Shown here in pieces: positions 25,836 to 38,120 of a stretch of 64,000 bases of DNA. Numbering within the stretch: position 1 is the first letter of the stretch; every line of letters begins with the position of its first letter. Under the pieces are notes generated by a model that saw nothing but the letters and a program-made list of their open reading frames with translations, ran no database searches and was not told where the DNA came from. The DNA is taken from contig OW121743.1 in the NCBI GenBank assembly GCA_933228675.1, positions 94,861,998 through 94,925,997 on the forward strand, given 5' to 3'. The DNA is from Stomorhina lunata. Taxonomy: Eukaryota; Arthropoda; Insecta; Diptera; Rhiniidae. A program made the position numbers and the translations under genes.

Positions 25836-26887
25836 AAATCGATCCCAATTACCAAAATCAAGCTTATTAACGTTCCATCCATGATAATGAGCTTCAATCG
25901 AAGCTATGTTAAATTTAATATAGGGACACAAAATATCGCTTTAAATTTTTAAATTATAATTTTAAATTATATTCAATGCGCTCAAAACTTCAAATTTTAT
26001 TAATGAGATTTAAAAAAATCGATTAATCTATCATTTCATTCCAAATAAATTGATTGATATTTTTTTCGGGTATTTCCTGTCTACTATTCGATTAATTTTA
26101 GTTCAAGAGTCAATTATTTAGTTCAAGAGTCAATTATTCGCAATTTCATTTCATTTTCATGCTTTGGCATTTTCCATGTTTATCTGAAATCTCTATTTAA
26201 AAGGAACACAAACAGAGAAAAAAAATAAAATACACAAATAAAATAATGAAGAAAAAACAAACATTTATCATTTCGCCAACATCAATCGATCAAAATATTT
26301 TATCAAGTTTCAATACATTATTAATGATTTGTTTTCTTTTTATTCGCTATTTTTTTAGTTGATTTTTGTTTTTTGTACGCGATTGATTTTTGGTTTGATT
26401 TGTTTATTTAAATGGATTTAACAACAGAAAAAAAAACTTACAGAAAAACATCAAAAAATGTTATAGCATATGAAAACATTTATGAAAATAATCAAAATTT
26501 TTTGGAAGGAAATTTAATTCTTTTTAGTTAAGATACAAATGAAGATGTTATATGTATATGTATATGATTTTTTTTTTTTTTTTAACGCGATGTAGGAAAG
26601 TGATTTGAATAATATGTTACTTTTGATTGAGTTTGAAAATATTTTTTTATTTTTTCGAAATGTCGGAATATCAAAAATTGACAGTTTTCGTATTTATCTT
26701 AAGATATATCAATTAATTTTAAATAATAATTAATTGAGTTATAAATTTCATATTAAAAATTGATAAAAAAATTTCTTGTAAAAAAAATTTATAGAGTTAA
26801 CTTTTTGAAAAAAAAAATGTTGATGTTAATTTTTAATAAAAAATTTTTTTCATATAAAAACTAAGAAAAATTTTAACTAAAAATATA
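25836..26887. other. AT-rich unique sequence with a 20-bp tandem duplication
   Basis: No gene seen. TAGTTCAAGAGTCAATTATT is present twice head to tail at 26099-26138. A T-run of about 17 lies near 26567. Confidence 0.6.
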
Positions 26888-28885
26888 AACTAGTTAAATT
26901 TTTAAATTTTATTTTCCAAGACACAACCCTTAATAGTTAACAGAGCTATGTTAAGTACTTAACAGGTGCACTGTTAATAGTACAAATCAATTAAAAAAAA
27001 TACTGCTGCTATAAACCATATATATCCCAAGTTCGAAATATTACAAATATTCCCGAAGAAAATTTTTTTAACTCTAATATGGGCAAATCCGAAAAAAATT
27101 AAACCAGGACAAAAACATTAAACCAGGACAAAATTTTAAAACTGTCAAAATCATGTATTTGTGCTTATGGAAAAATTTACCATATATTGACCCTTTAGAA
27201 TATATAATGGATACAATTGTCGATTGCTCTCTTTGTGAATGATAGGTCTTTATTTGCACCCATTCGAATTTGTATACATTTTTTTAAAATAATAGGTCTT
27301 TTAAAAGTTCATCAAAATAGCTAGACCATCCATTTAGGTATCAAGTTTCAGTAGGAGCTCAAAATATGCTTTATTTTATACAATTAGATGTAAAAGACCC
27401 CATCAAAAGTAATTGGAGTGATATAAATAACGTCAAGTAAAAAAGGGCTCACAGTGTGTAGCGTCCGTCACAGAAATAAAGTTTTTTTTTTAATTTGACT
27501 AGCGCAATTTTTCTTTTTTCTCCAATTGAAGTTGGTTCGTAAAGAGAACTTATAGTATGCTTTAAATTTGGCTAAAAATATATAGATGTTAATATAGCAT
27601 TTTATAGAATAACATGTAAAGGAAAAAGTCTAGCGTCCGTCACAGTATATATTTTTTACAAAATTATATTTATTAAATACAAAATTTACGAGCACATGTC
27701 TGTCTTATTCATAAAGCAATAACACTGCCTATATCCACAGATTAAATTTAAGATAGTAGGTGTTAAAAAAATATACAGTGGGGCAAATTTGATGCTTTTG
27801 AAATTTGATTTTTTTTTTTTGGATTTTTGGGACACGCTAACAGCTACCCGCAGCATTCTTTCGATGAAAAATTAGATGTAAAAAGTGAAAAACTTTAAAT
27901 AAATATATGTATGTAGCCGCTTTGTGAAATATTAAATTGTGCCCAAAAATCACATTTTAACCTCAAACATGAAGAGAAAGGAGACGAAATTCGTGAACAA
28001 ATAAAACCATTGTTTTCACTGATTAACGAAGCCTTAAAAAATTATGAAATATGAATTTTTTCCTAATAAAAAACATTCAAGTAAAAACTGTATCGTCCGT
28101 CACGTAGCGTCCGCAACAGTTCATTTATAGATTTTTGGTGAAATTGGAAACTTTAAAATATTGTTTAAAAGCTGTTTTGTAATCCTCTGATTAGATAGAG
28201 GAATCTTTAATGTATTTACAATTTTTTTATTACTACGACCGATTTGATGAAAATTACAGAAACACTTGTTGGAAAAACAGTCACTTCCATTTTTTGTAGC
28301 ATCCGTCACAGCACTTTAAAAGCGAACAACTTTTTTCTCCAAAATAAGTATGCAAATTTACAAATGCCATTCGATAGCACAATCAATGGCCTAATATTCT
28401 ATGAAATCTGTCCACTAGGAGTCAAGGATAACAGAAGAAGAAGACTAGAAGATCCGTCAAGCAGGATTTGCCCATATGCCGAGAAAACCGAAAAGAAAAT
28501 TCTTAATGATCTTTGTGCATTTTTGTATTTTTCCCGAAAATCTAAGGAGATGGGCAGATAAGATTTACTGGTTATCATTTCAGAACGGACCTGAATAAGT
28601 ATCAAATGGTCAAAAGTGTTAACAGTTTGTTTTTTTTTTCGGATTTATATTTGTAAATATTTTCAATCTGGGAAATATATGGTATATAAAGGTATTTTTT
28701 AAAATTTTTTTAAACAGATTTTAGTATATAAATATAGGTTTTGAAGTAATAGCTTAATTTTGTACTATTAAGAGTACCCCTGTTAAGTGCTTAACATAGA
28801 TCTGTTACCTATTTGGGCTTGTGTCTTGGAAAGTTAAATATAAAATTTAACTTCACATACATCAAAATTTTTGTTACAAATTTTT
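26888..28885 (-). mobile_element. Foldback-like element: copy 3 core flanked by long inverted arms
   Basis: The left arm (about 26888-27076) and right arm (about 28478-28885) are inverted copies. Shared words include TGTCTTGGAAA, GTACTATTAA, CTGTTAAGT.CTTAACATAG and CTGTTA. The arms are diverged and of unequal length through indels. They surround the GACGGACG-motif core. Copies 1 and 2 lack these arms, so either they were lost there or the core transposed into an older inverted-repeat element. Confidence 0.7.
27077..28477 (-). mobile_element. GACGGACG-motif element, copy 3 (reverse)
   Basis: Bounded by ATATGGGCAAATCC and GGATTTGCCCATAT, a perfect 14-bp inverted pair, the best-preserved ends of the three copies. 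In reverse it shows TAGCGTCCGTCAC motifs at about 27459, 27630, 28093 and 28103 (paired) and 28297, in the order of copies 1 and 2. The 105- and 68-codon frames near its right end are chance frames. Confidence 0.8.
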
Positions 28886-29482
28886 TTTAGAGAAAAATTT
28901 GTATTTCTACTATCTATGGCCTAATGTTCCCTAAAATCTGTGCAAAGCTATCTAGTGTAGAACGACAATGGGATACATTTAAGTAGGACAAAATCCTTAC
29001 AAATGTATTGTCCGTCATGCAGGATTTGCCCATATATCGAAAAAACCAAAAAGAAAATTCTTAGTGATCTTTCTGCACCTTTGTCCTTTTCTCAAAAATC
29101 TTTGAAGATGGGCAGATAAGATTTATTGGATATTATTTAAGAACTGACCTGAATAAGTGTCCAATGGTCAAAAGTGTTAACAGTTTGTTTTTTTTTTTTT
29201 CTCGGAATTATATTTGTAAATATTTTCAATCTGGGAAATATATGGTATATAGAGGTATTTTTTAAATTTTTCTAAACAGGTTTTAGTATATAAAATATAG
29301 GTTTTCAAGTAATAGCTTAATTTTGTACTATTAAGAGTACTCCTGTTGAATGCTTAACATAGCTCTGTTACCTATTTGGGTTTATGTCTTGGAAAGTTAA
29401 ATATAAAATTTAACTTCACATAAATCAAAATTTTTATCACAAATTTTTTTCAGAGAAAAATTTATATTTCTACTTTAAATTG
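28386..29482 (-). repeat. Tandem duplication of the right arm
   Basis: About 530-565 bp is present twice: 28386-28911 and 28917-29482. Both contain GGCCTAAT, GCAGGATTTGCCCATAT, 'agatgggcagataagatt', 'gtcaaaagtgttaacagt' and 'gggaaatatatggtat', ending near 'tatttctac'. The duplicate includes a piece of the core end, so it arose after the core and arm were joined. Confidence 0.85.
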
Positions 29483-30377
29483 TATAAATATTTCCTACAA
29501 ACATCCCTAACAATTATAGAGTTCATTTAGTATTGAAAAGCCTTAACATAAATCTTCTTTTTTAACAACGTGTTAAAAGCGAATCTCTAAAAAGTACTTT
29601 GGAAACTTTTGAACTCGTACGCAAACAATTATTAACAAAACTTTTTATTCTAAATATTTAACAGATTTGATTTGTTTATTATCTCTGGTTTAATGCCATA
29701 AAAATGCGTATACGAGTAAGAAAATAAAACTGCAGCAAATGTGAAACTTTTCCATGACCAAAAGAAAAAAAACTGTTAAAAGTTAATGTTCTTTCTTGGT
29801 AAAATAAAATGTCCAAATATTATAAACAATTATTTTTATTTAATTCAGGGTCACATTTGACCAATGTGTGTCAACATATCAATTGCTTTCCCAGAAATTC
29901 TTTTATGTAATAAATCTTAATTCTTTTTATAGTACGAATATCATGATAAACAAAATGAATGACTTACAAAACTTATTTATATAAATTGATTTCGTTCTAT
30001 TTTTATTGGCAATCAATGACCCATTAATTTTAATTTTGTGTTAATACTTTTTTATTTCTATTTGTTCTAATTATGCCAAATAGAAAAGTATTTACTCTTT
30101 AAGTTAATTTAAATATTTAGTAGCCATTAGTGGATTTTTTTATTCTTATTTATGCCAGCAGGTCAGCAGACATTAAGAAAATTTAAGACCAAAAAGTCTA
30201 AACAACCTCTGCGGGGGAAGTACTAAAGAAATGTTTTTTGTTATGATGACTTTAAAAATGGTTGATTTATCATAACACCCCTCAACCTTATATATTGGTA
30301 AGAAGGATACATAACTTTTGTACTGGTTTTTTTACGTCCAGAAATATGAATTTCATTTAAACCCCTTAATCAAAAAC
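29483..30377. other. AT-rich unique sequence, no gene seen
   Basis: No element or exon recognised. Confidence 0.55.
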
Positions 30378-31042
30378 AATTAAGAAAAGCTACAGTCGGT
30401 CAAGCCCGACTATATGATATCCTTCACTACTAAGAACAAATATGGACCAACAATTAAATAAGGTTTTCTTTGTCTTAAAGAAATACATTTAGGTACTCGT
30501 ATGCGTTGTTTTTCAAAATTTCGAGATCTTAGTAGATTTTTGTCATTTCCGGCTAAGGATCTGATATGAAAGATAGGGTCAATTGTGGACCGATTGTTAC
30601 TAAATTTCGGTTGTAGATTAACATTTACAAAATATTTATCTGTGCAAAGTTTTAGTGATAAAATGCAGTTATCTTTAGATTTGTAAACGTTTTTGTGCTT
30701 TTAAAGACCTTTGAGAATATGTCTTTTAAAGACCTTTGAGAATATGTCTTGAATAGGAGGTGTGGTCAAATATGGACCGATTCCTACAAAACTAAGTCCA
30801 CTGATTTCGGTTACTATAAATATTATTAAAATACAATAAAATTTGTGGCTGTATAGGGCCAAAAACTCTATTCCGGGAAGACATTCCTATGAAAGGTACC
30901 AGAAACAATAATCCCACTTTGGCCAAAATGAATAGGAATCATCCGTTGATCAAAATATGAACCTGTGCCAACTTTCATTGCATTATCTTTGAAGTTACGA
31001 CTTGTACTTTAATAGATCCATTTGTTCAGGACCTATCGTATT
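30378..31042 (-). mobile_element. Mini-me/Helentron-like family A copy (reverse), diverged
   Basis: Starts with the complement of the family A 3' end (AGAAAAGCTAC, GTCGGTCAAGCCCGACT) and TATGATATCCTTCACTAC, then 'gtggaccgattgttac', 'tccgggaagacattcc' and related text. 'aagacctttgagaatatgtc' is duplicated at about 30703-30750. It ends near 31040, where a family D head in plus orientation begins. Confidence 0.65.
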
Positions 31043-31044
31043 TA

Positions 31045-31872
31045 AAACCTTCACCATCGTAAGTAAAAAGGTTATTATAATTTTGTAAAACTGTGTGTGT
31101 GTGTGGTCTAAGACCCACATTTAAGTATTTCAATAGACTTATAATCACTCTTTAAATCGACTTAACGATATCAGTCAGTCCGTCCGTCCGTCATATATCG
31201 AAGTGCAAAAAATAGAAGGAGTGATAAATGATAAAATTGTATGTACTCTTCAGTTTTATATAGATGAGAAAAATTCACAAAATTTTCAAAATTCATCGAA
31301 TTCTTGGGGTACCGCCACAATTTTTCACATATTTTTCTTCTCTATATACAAGTCGCAATTCTTATCAAAATTTGGTGAAATTGCACACACACCTATTAAT
31401 TAATTAAAAAAAAAGGTCTACTAATTTTGGTTGAAATTTGTCGACATGGGGTACCTCCCTTGAACCCCAATTTTTTCACAAATTTTTCTTTACAATGTAC
31501 AAGTCGCAATTCTACACAGAATTTTATAAAATTCAATAAACGTCTATAATTAATTCACGAAAGAAGCTCTATTAGTTTTGGCTGAAATAAGACTACCCCT
31601 TGGGCTTTCTATCTTGGACCCTAATACTTCACACATTTTTCTTTTTAATGTACTATCTGAAATTCTGAACGGAATTTGATAAAATTCGGCACACGTATAT
31701 CAGTTCATCTAAGAAAAAGGTCTACTAATTTTTGTTGAAATCAGTTCACTCCTTGTGTGCCCCTATTTTTCACCTATTTTTTTGTTCAATGTATAAGCCA
31801 CAATTCTCATCATAATTTGGAAAAACCAATTTTGATTGAGATCCCTTAACTCTTCGAGATACCTGCCTTGGA
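31045..31872 (+). mobile_element. Family D element, copy 1, with ~150-bp internal repeats
   Basis: Head AAACCTTCACCATCGTAAG is a diverged TATACCCTTCACCAC start, followed by a (GT)7 run and CAGTCAGTCCGTCCGTCCG at 31174-31192. The body is about five diverged repeats with 'aggtctactaattttggttgaaa', split here as 'ctactaattttggttg', a 'ggggtacc' or 'gcccc' segment, 'tttttcaca' and 'agtcgcaattct'; the ggtacc-type positions are about 31305, 31447, 31601, 31755 and 31862. Matches 48378-49335. Confidence 0.65.
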
Positions 31873-31992
31873 CCCCCTTTTTGAAACCACCATCAAAAAG
31901 AATGGGGGTATATTGAGATTGTCATACCGTTTGTAATTTCAAAAATCAAAAACGATATATATTCCAAGTCCTTATGAAATTCTAAGAGCGAT

Positions 31993-31996
31993 GTCC

Positions 31997-32046
<50 letters not shown>

Positions 32047-32075
32047 TCGTCTGTCTGTCCATCTGTTGGTCTGTT
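31993..32075 (+). repeat. (GTCY)n microsatellite of the family B element
   Basis: GTCCGTCTGTCTG-type tract of about 80 bp, pure GTCT at the start and degenerate (TTCG, CATC, TTGG) at the 3' end. Confidence 0.95.
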
Positions 32076-33030
32076 GAAATCACGATAATGCCTAAACAAA
32101 AGGAGCTAGCTCACTGAAACTTAGTAAAGACATTCTTCATCCATGACAAAATTTTAGTATTAAAATTTGGCAAAATCGGTTAACATTTGACCATAGCTCC
32201 CGTATAACCTCGTCTAGGGTAATCGCTTCTTTGCTAATAAATGACAAATTATAACAGCTATGATGACAAAATTAGGTATCTAGAAGTTTTACATAAACAC
32301 TAGACAGTATATAAAATTTCATCGAAATCGGTTCACATTTAACCATAGCTCCCATATAAAAAACTTACGAAAACAGCCTAAATTCCACCTTAAATGCCAA
32401 CAAATGATAAACTGTATCAGCTTTGGCCACTAAATTTAGCAAAAGAAAGTCTTGTGTGAATGCCAGCCAGTGTGCAAAATTTTGTTATAACCGGTCACCA
32501 TTTGACCATAGCTCTCATATAAAAAGAAAAGGGGGTTTACGTCCGTCTGTCCGTCAGATAAAAGCGCGACAGCTCCCTAACTACGAAAGCTAAAGAGACA
32601 AAATTGTACAAAAGTATTTTTGACAAAAGTTGTGTACTGAAACTGGGCGAAATCGGTACACATTAAGTTAAAGCTCCCATATAACCCAGCCCCGGGAAAC
32701 ACATGAATGCTGATAAATTGAGTACAATTGTAATAGCTATGACGACTAAATTTAGAATAGAGAAGTTTTATGGAACTATTGGTCAGTATATCAAATTTTA
32801 TAGGAATCGGTCCATATTTGACTATATATATAAATACCATCTAGTGTTTGAAATTTTGTTACAATCGGTCAGCATTTGGCTTTCTTATATATATATTACA
32901 TCCCCTTTTTTATATCTACAATCGACAAGATTCGGAGGTATTAAGATTATGTATATGGTAGATGCATTAGGAACTCCTAACAAAATATATGGACCTGTCG
33001 TATTACTATCAACTTCTTTATCCCAACTAA

Positions 33031-33134
<104 letters not shown>

Positions 33135-33138
33135 CATA

Positions 33139-33645
33139 TCCAACAAAGAGCTCTACTAATTTTGGTTAAAATCCATCGACTCCTAGGGGTACCTGCCTTG
33201 GACTAACACTTAAATGCAATTTGATTGAAAAGTTACGCCTAAATAACTGCAACACTTTTTTCTTAAATTATGCCTAACAATTTACATGACTTTTTTTTTA
33301 GAAAATTTTGAACTTTGTTCTACGATCGGTAAATTTTGGTAAATTTTTTTTTTGAGCCAATCTAAAGAAGAGACTATCGCTTGACTTTCACGAGGTTATA
33401 GTGGAAGCATCAAGCAAAATGAGCCAACTCAGTTTTTGCTAAAAAAAAACGAAAATACTAATATTTGTATTTCTGATTTTTGATTTGGTGATATCTCCTA
33501 AACTATATACGAGATTATGTTATTGTCTGCTGCAGACTAAAACCAACATTCTATACCTAAGTTAAATCGACAAAGCTGTGAAACTATGTATATTCGTTGC
33601 ATGAGCTACTGAGTTTAATGAAACAATCACTTTTTGTTTTAGAAC
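33139..33645 (+). mobile_element. Family D tail-type sequence
   Basis: 'gagctctactaattttggtt', 'gttacgcctaaataactgca', 'acgatcggtaaatttt' and 'gatatctcctaaactatata' all recur in order at 48860-49325. It directly follows the family B (TA)n, so it is either a truncated D copy or part of a B-D composite. Confidence 0.65.
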
Positions 33646-33959
33646 ATTAAGCACATTTCAATGCCTTCTTTTGTAACACATAATATAACATTTTCTTGAA
33701 AACAATTATTGATCCTTAATACTTAGACACATCTATGTAGAACTGCATCATTAGATTTTCAAAAGGCGATGGTAACCTATTCCATCTATTGTGGTAAAAG
33801 GTATGACTGTTTGTGAAGCCAATGATGATTAACCAATGTTTTCTTGTCATAAAAATTTGCTCATGTTTAAATACTTTAATACCCAACTTCTTCAAGAAAT
33901 GAGTAATAGTTTTAAAAAATTTTGTTACCCTAGATCCATTTGTTCAGCCCCTATCATAT
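33646..33959. other. Unique spacer
   Basis: Nothing recognised. Confidence 0.5.
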
Positions 33960-34705
33960 TTATACCCTTCACCACCATAGGTGGAAAGGGTATTATAAGT
34001 TAGTGCTGATGTATGTAACGCATAGAAATGTTTGTCTGTTTGGCTTAGAATCACTTTATAAGTCAATTTAGCGATGTCCGTCCGTCCGTCTGGCTGGCTG
34101 GACCCCCATATAAACCTTGTAATCATGTAAACCTTGTAATCAAACAGCAATTCTAAAGATAATTAGATGAAATTTGTCAATGTTTTGATAATGGCACCAT
34201 GGCTATTGAATCTCGTCATTTATGGTACCTCCCATAGGTCCCGCTTCCCGGCAATGATATATTGGCCATAATATATCAATATTTCATGAAATTTAAGCCA
34301 AATACTGCTTATGTAAACGTAAATTATTGTACCAAGTTTCGTTAAAATCGGTCCACATTTGACCATAGCTCCCACACAAACTTTTTTTTTAAAAAGCACT
34401 AAATGAGAAAAAAATCACTAAAACTCTCGTAAATCTGAAGATAATGGGAATTTTAAGATTTTGCACACATCATTTTTGTAACAACTGTAATCAATTTGCA
34501 AAATTTCGAGATAATCGGTCCACATTTGACCATAGCTCTCATATAAATAAATAACTTAAATATATAATTTTTGAGAAAATATTTGTATGATGGCAAAAAT
34601 TTAGTAAATATTTTTCTTTATACAGGAAAAATAACACCTTTGACCTTAGTGGTGAAGGGTATCGTATGGTCGGGCTTGACCGACTATAGCACTTTCTTAC
34701 TTGTT
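33960..34705 (+). mobile_element. Mini-me/Helentron-like family A, most complete copy
   Basis: Head TATACCCTTCACCACCATAG with GGTGGAAAGGGTATTATAA, then 'gtgctgatgtatgtaacgca', GTCCGTCCGTCCGTCTGG at 34077, GACCATAGCTCCCACA modules, and 3' end GGTCGGGCTTGACCGACTAT with CTTACTTGTT. The head resembles the Drosophila mini-me/DINE-1 start (TATACCCTTG..GGGTATTATAA). Non-coding. Confidence 0.82.
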
Positions 34706-35231
34706 TTAATATGCACACGGTTATTGCTTGATCGTATTCTTTTTGCTTATTAAGCCAATATTGCGGTCTTACAAATGGAATGACAATCTCGATATTTACC
34801 CACTCATTCTGAATTCAAAGCCTTTTTTTGTTTTATTGCATTTTTAGGTTTACAATTTTAAGTATCCCACCCAATTTATAAAGTCTTTATTTGCATTCAA
34901 ATTTAACATTTAGTTTAATATAATATTTAACGTAAACAATATTAGAGAACAAAGATTTGATGAACAACATTTTCATTTCTTTCTTCAGATTTATTAGGTA
35001 AAATTTATGGGTTATAATTAAACAATGTAAAAATTTTTATTATTTTATTTTGCTCCAGTTTAGCTTTTTGTTTAGAAACACTTCAAATTAATTCATTTCA
35101 ATTGCATCTAAATGTTTACAACAGAAAATTTTGATGTGGTGCGAAATAAATTTATTATAATACAATAAAAATGATCTTTTTTAGCAATAAAACTAAAAGG
35201 CATACTAGGCAAATTAAAACGTTTGTAACAA
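34706..35231. other. AT-rich unique sequence
   Basis: No element or exon recognised. Confidence 0.5.
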
Positions 35232-35540
35232 TTGTTAAAAAATAACACCTTTAACTGCCCGTGTTATTATATGGTACTTGCACAGGTAGATGAAGCTATT
35301 CTTGGAGTTTTTGAGCGAATTTTTGTACGAAAAATCTATGTACCCGTTTCCGTTAACAATGAATATAGACATCGAATGAACCATGAGTTGTATGAGCAAT
35401 TCGCTGACATCGATATAGTTAGACGCACTAAATAGAAGCTGCTGAAAAGTGTTCGAAAAGAAAAATTTTCAAAGGACTAAGAAATTGGAGAATATGAGCA
35501 CAAGATCAAAGAGCATCGAGGTTTACAATATGCTCGGCCT
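35232..35540 (+). pseudogene. Relic of a non-LTR retrotransposon reverse transcriptase C-terminus
   Basis: The open part reads LGVFERIFVRKIYVPV, then HRMNHELYEQFADIDIVRR before a stop at 35433. This matches the post-RT region of insect non-LTR elements, where 'FERkvLRkIyGPV', 'RMNHELYeLY' and 'DIV' are typical. After a frameshift a second piece reads NWRI, a stop, then AQDQRA at about 35483-35513, like the usual 'W..AQDR..WR' close. It has at least one frameshift and two stops and no upstream RT domain, so it is a dead 5'-truncated copy. The family (RTE, I or R1-like) cannot be settled. Confidence 0.65.
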
Positions 35541-36071
35541 TTGACCTTTACAGGTTATAAATATATGCCAATTTAGAAGAAGAACACCTCAATTTTACTT
35601 CCCACAAATAACATCAGGGAGTTCAGTTTAAACTATAGATAAACCCCTTATTCATTAGGATGGAATTTTGTATGGAAAAAAATAATATAAAAGTTTACCA
35701 TAATCTTATTCTTGTTTATGAATAAAGAAATTATATTTTTTTTATATTATTATACATTATAAAAATTTGTGTAAGTCAACTAAAAGCCCGACCGACTCTT
35801 TTGCCAAACAGCTATTAAATCCTGAAAATGCCGACTGTAACACTTTTACTTTTTTCATTTGCTTTCGCATGCACTTTTGACGTAATTTGTGAAAATTTCT
35901 GTAATATAATTGTTTAATTTTCTTTGTTTCGCCGTTGTTTACATTTGTTATGTAAACACATTTTCTTTTTACTCTAACAAATAATAGGAGTAATTGGAAT
36001 AGAGATATATTTTTATAAGACACTTGAAAGTGTTAAAACGTTAAAATGAGCATTTTATTCTTTAAGGACGA
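35541..36071. other. Unique sequence, no gene seen
   Basis: An 88-codon minus-strand frame at 35757-36023 is the longest; it has mixed Lys-rich composition and no recognised domain or splice support. I leave it uncalled. Confidence 0.5.
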
Positions 36072-36493
36072 AAACAAAATATCAAAAATCTGGTAAGGTT
36101 AATGCCTGAAATTCATATTCTAATAGGAAATCATTTACTCTTGTTTGTTTGGCGAATTTATGTTGTTTATTTTAGACCTCAAATACGTCACTATGTTAGA
36201 CTTTTACCTATTTTCATGATAAAAAGCCAAAGGCGTTTTTAAATCAAGAATAAGATACAGAAACAAAATATCAAAAATCTAGTAAGGTTAATGCCTGAAA
36301 TTCATTTTATGGGGGGTTTAAAATTTCCAAATTTTTAAATTATGTCATATTGTAATATTAAAATATTCAACTCTTTGTTCAGCGAATTAATGTGGTTTAT
36401 TTTAGACCTCAAATACGTCATGTTAGACTTTTGCCTATTTTCATGAAAAAAAAGCAAAAGGCGTTTTTAAAGCAAGAATAATATACAGAAACT
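36072..36493 (+). repeat. Tandem duplication, 189- and 233-bp copies
   Basis: Copy 1 is 36072-36260 and copy 2 is 36261-36493. Shared: 'ggttaatgcctgaaattcat', 'tttattttagacctcaaata', 'ggcgtttttaaa' and 'caagaataa.atacagaaac'. Copy 2 has about 45 extra bases after the first third. Function unknown. Confidence 0.9.
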
Positions 36494-38120
36494 AACCAAA
36501 CTTGACCCCATTAAAGACACTAAACTACACTAATGAGTCTTCGACAGATCATGGGAAGCTCGTATATCGAGCTCCAAGGTTGTATTACGCAAAAATGAGC
36601 ATGTTTTGGGAACAAATCCCTATTATGTCAGTGCTTTTTATATTGAAGTAGCGATAGAACAGTAAAATACAGCCCACATTGCGACGAAGCTTTAGTAAAA
36701 AAATAGAGTTGGTTACTCTATTATCATCGACAATGTGTTGGGTGCAACTGACAAAGCGCTAAATTTCCATGCCCAAAATATCGAGAGCTCTGCCAAATTG
36801 CACATTTAGTATGCATTAACATACAACATTTGGTTTTTCTGGCAAGAATTTTAAATAGATCCGAATTAAGAATACCACTTGTATTTTGCCTGTTTTCTTC
36901 GATCTCTAGGAGACTTGATCTACGACTGAATGAATGCACTCATGAAATTATTACAGTAACTGATTGTATGTTGTTTAGGAAGTTTTCAGTTATGTTGTTT
37001 TTAAATGAATATTCATTTAATTTTACATGAAAATTGATTTTTAACATATTTATACATTTGTTTAAAAAACAACCTACAAAAAAATACTGAAAATCCGTAA
37101 CATTTGAAAATATCAGTTGTTTTGATTTTATATATTTTTTCAATTATTGTATAAAATATAATTCGTATTTGTTGAATTATTGGTTTTCCTTAAGTATCTT
37201 AGGTTTGCTTAGTGAAGAAACTTTTTATAATACTGGCCGCCTATCACGGGGTATGGCCTTAGCAAACAACAAACTTTGTTTTGTCTGTTTGGTTTTTTGA
37301 TGCCTTAAAGGATATAACCTTTATATGGTTTCGTCTTTTTTGTTACGTTAATTACAAAAATAAATGAAAATTGTCCGTTTTAAGGAAATTTTACGTTGTT
37401 TTTTAAACATTCAATTTTTTTAAAATAAATGAAAATTTCCGTTTTTTATACTAAAAATGTAGTTTAAATTTTTGTCAGTAATTTTTTTGAAAACAACTGA
37501 ATATTCCGTTTTTAAAACTAAAAATGTAGTTTAAATATTTATCAGTTAAATTTAAATGAAATATTTATTGAATTTGAATGAAAAATCAGTTGACCGGTTT
37601 TTAAATGAATATTCATTCATTTCAAATTACATTTTAAGTTAATTTTACTTACATAATATTCTGAGTGTGCGTATGACAAATGTTGCTATCATCTGTAAAA
37701 AAGTAGATAGGTTTGAAGGTTTGATATAAAAGGTCATTTAGAAAAAGTGTGGGAGAATGAACGGAGCCTTAAAAAATGCCCCTAAAATGGAGCTATTTTT
37801 CATTTGCTAGTCTTTTTTTTGTATTAAAGCAATTCTTTAATAAAAAACCGCTTTAAATTTTTAAATTTTTTTGTATATTATTTAAAGACACAATTTTAAA
37901 TTCAGTGATATACAATTTGTCCATATTCTTGCAATTTCTATATATTTTTAAATGGGTTTGGATATTACTACAGGTTTAAGCACTTATTAACCCACATCGT
38001 CCCAGTGTTCGATCAGTAAATTTTGTCATTTTGAAAAAACATTTTCAGTTGTTAGGTAAGACATAAAACTAATTTTTTTTTTGAGTAATTATATATCTTA
38101 AAGGGTTAGCTACAAACAAA
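36494..38120. other. AT-rich sequence with minor repeats, no gene seen
   Basis: TTTAAATGAATATTCATTT recurs at about 37005 and 37600. A ~68-bp near-duplicate ('actaaaaatgtagtttaaat' at 37450 and 37518) lies between them. The two palindromes may mark a decayed element of about 620 bp, but ends and target duplication are not clear. The less AT-rich part 36500-36840 matches nothing I recognise. Confidence 0.5.

Noticed and set aside
35757..36023. 88-codon minus-strand frame
   Set aside because: No recognised domain, no splice support, and its length is expected by chance in 64 kb.
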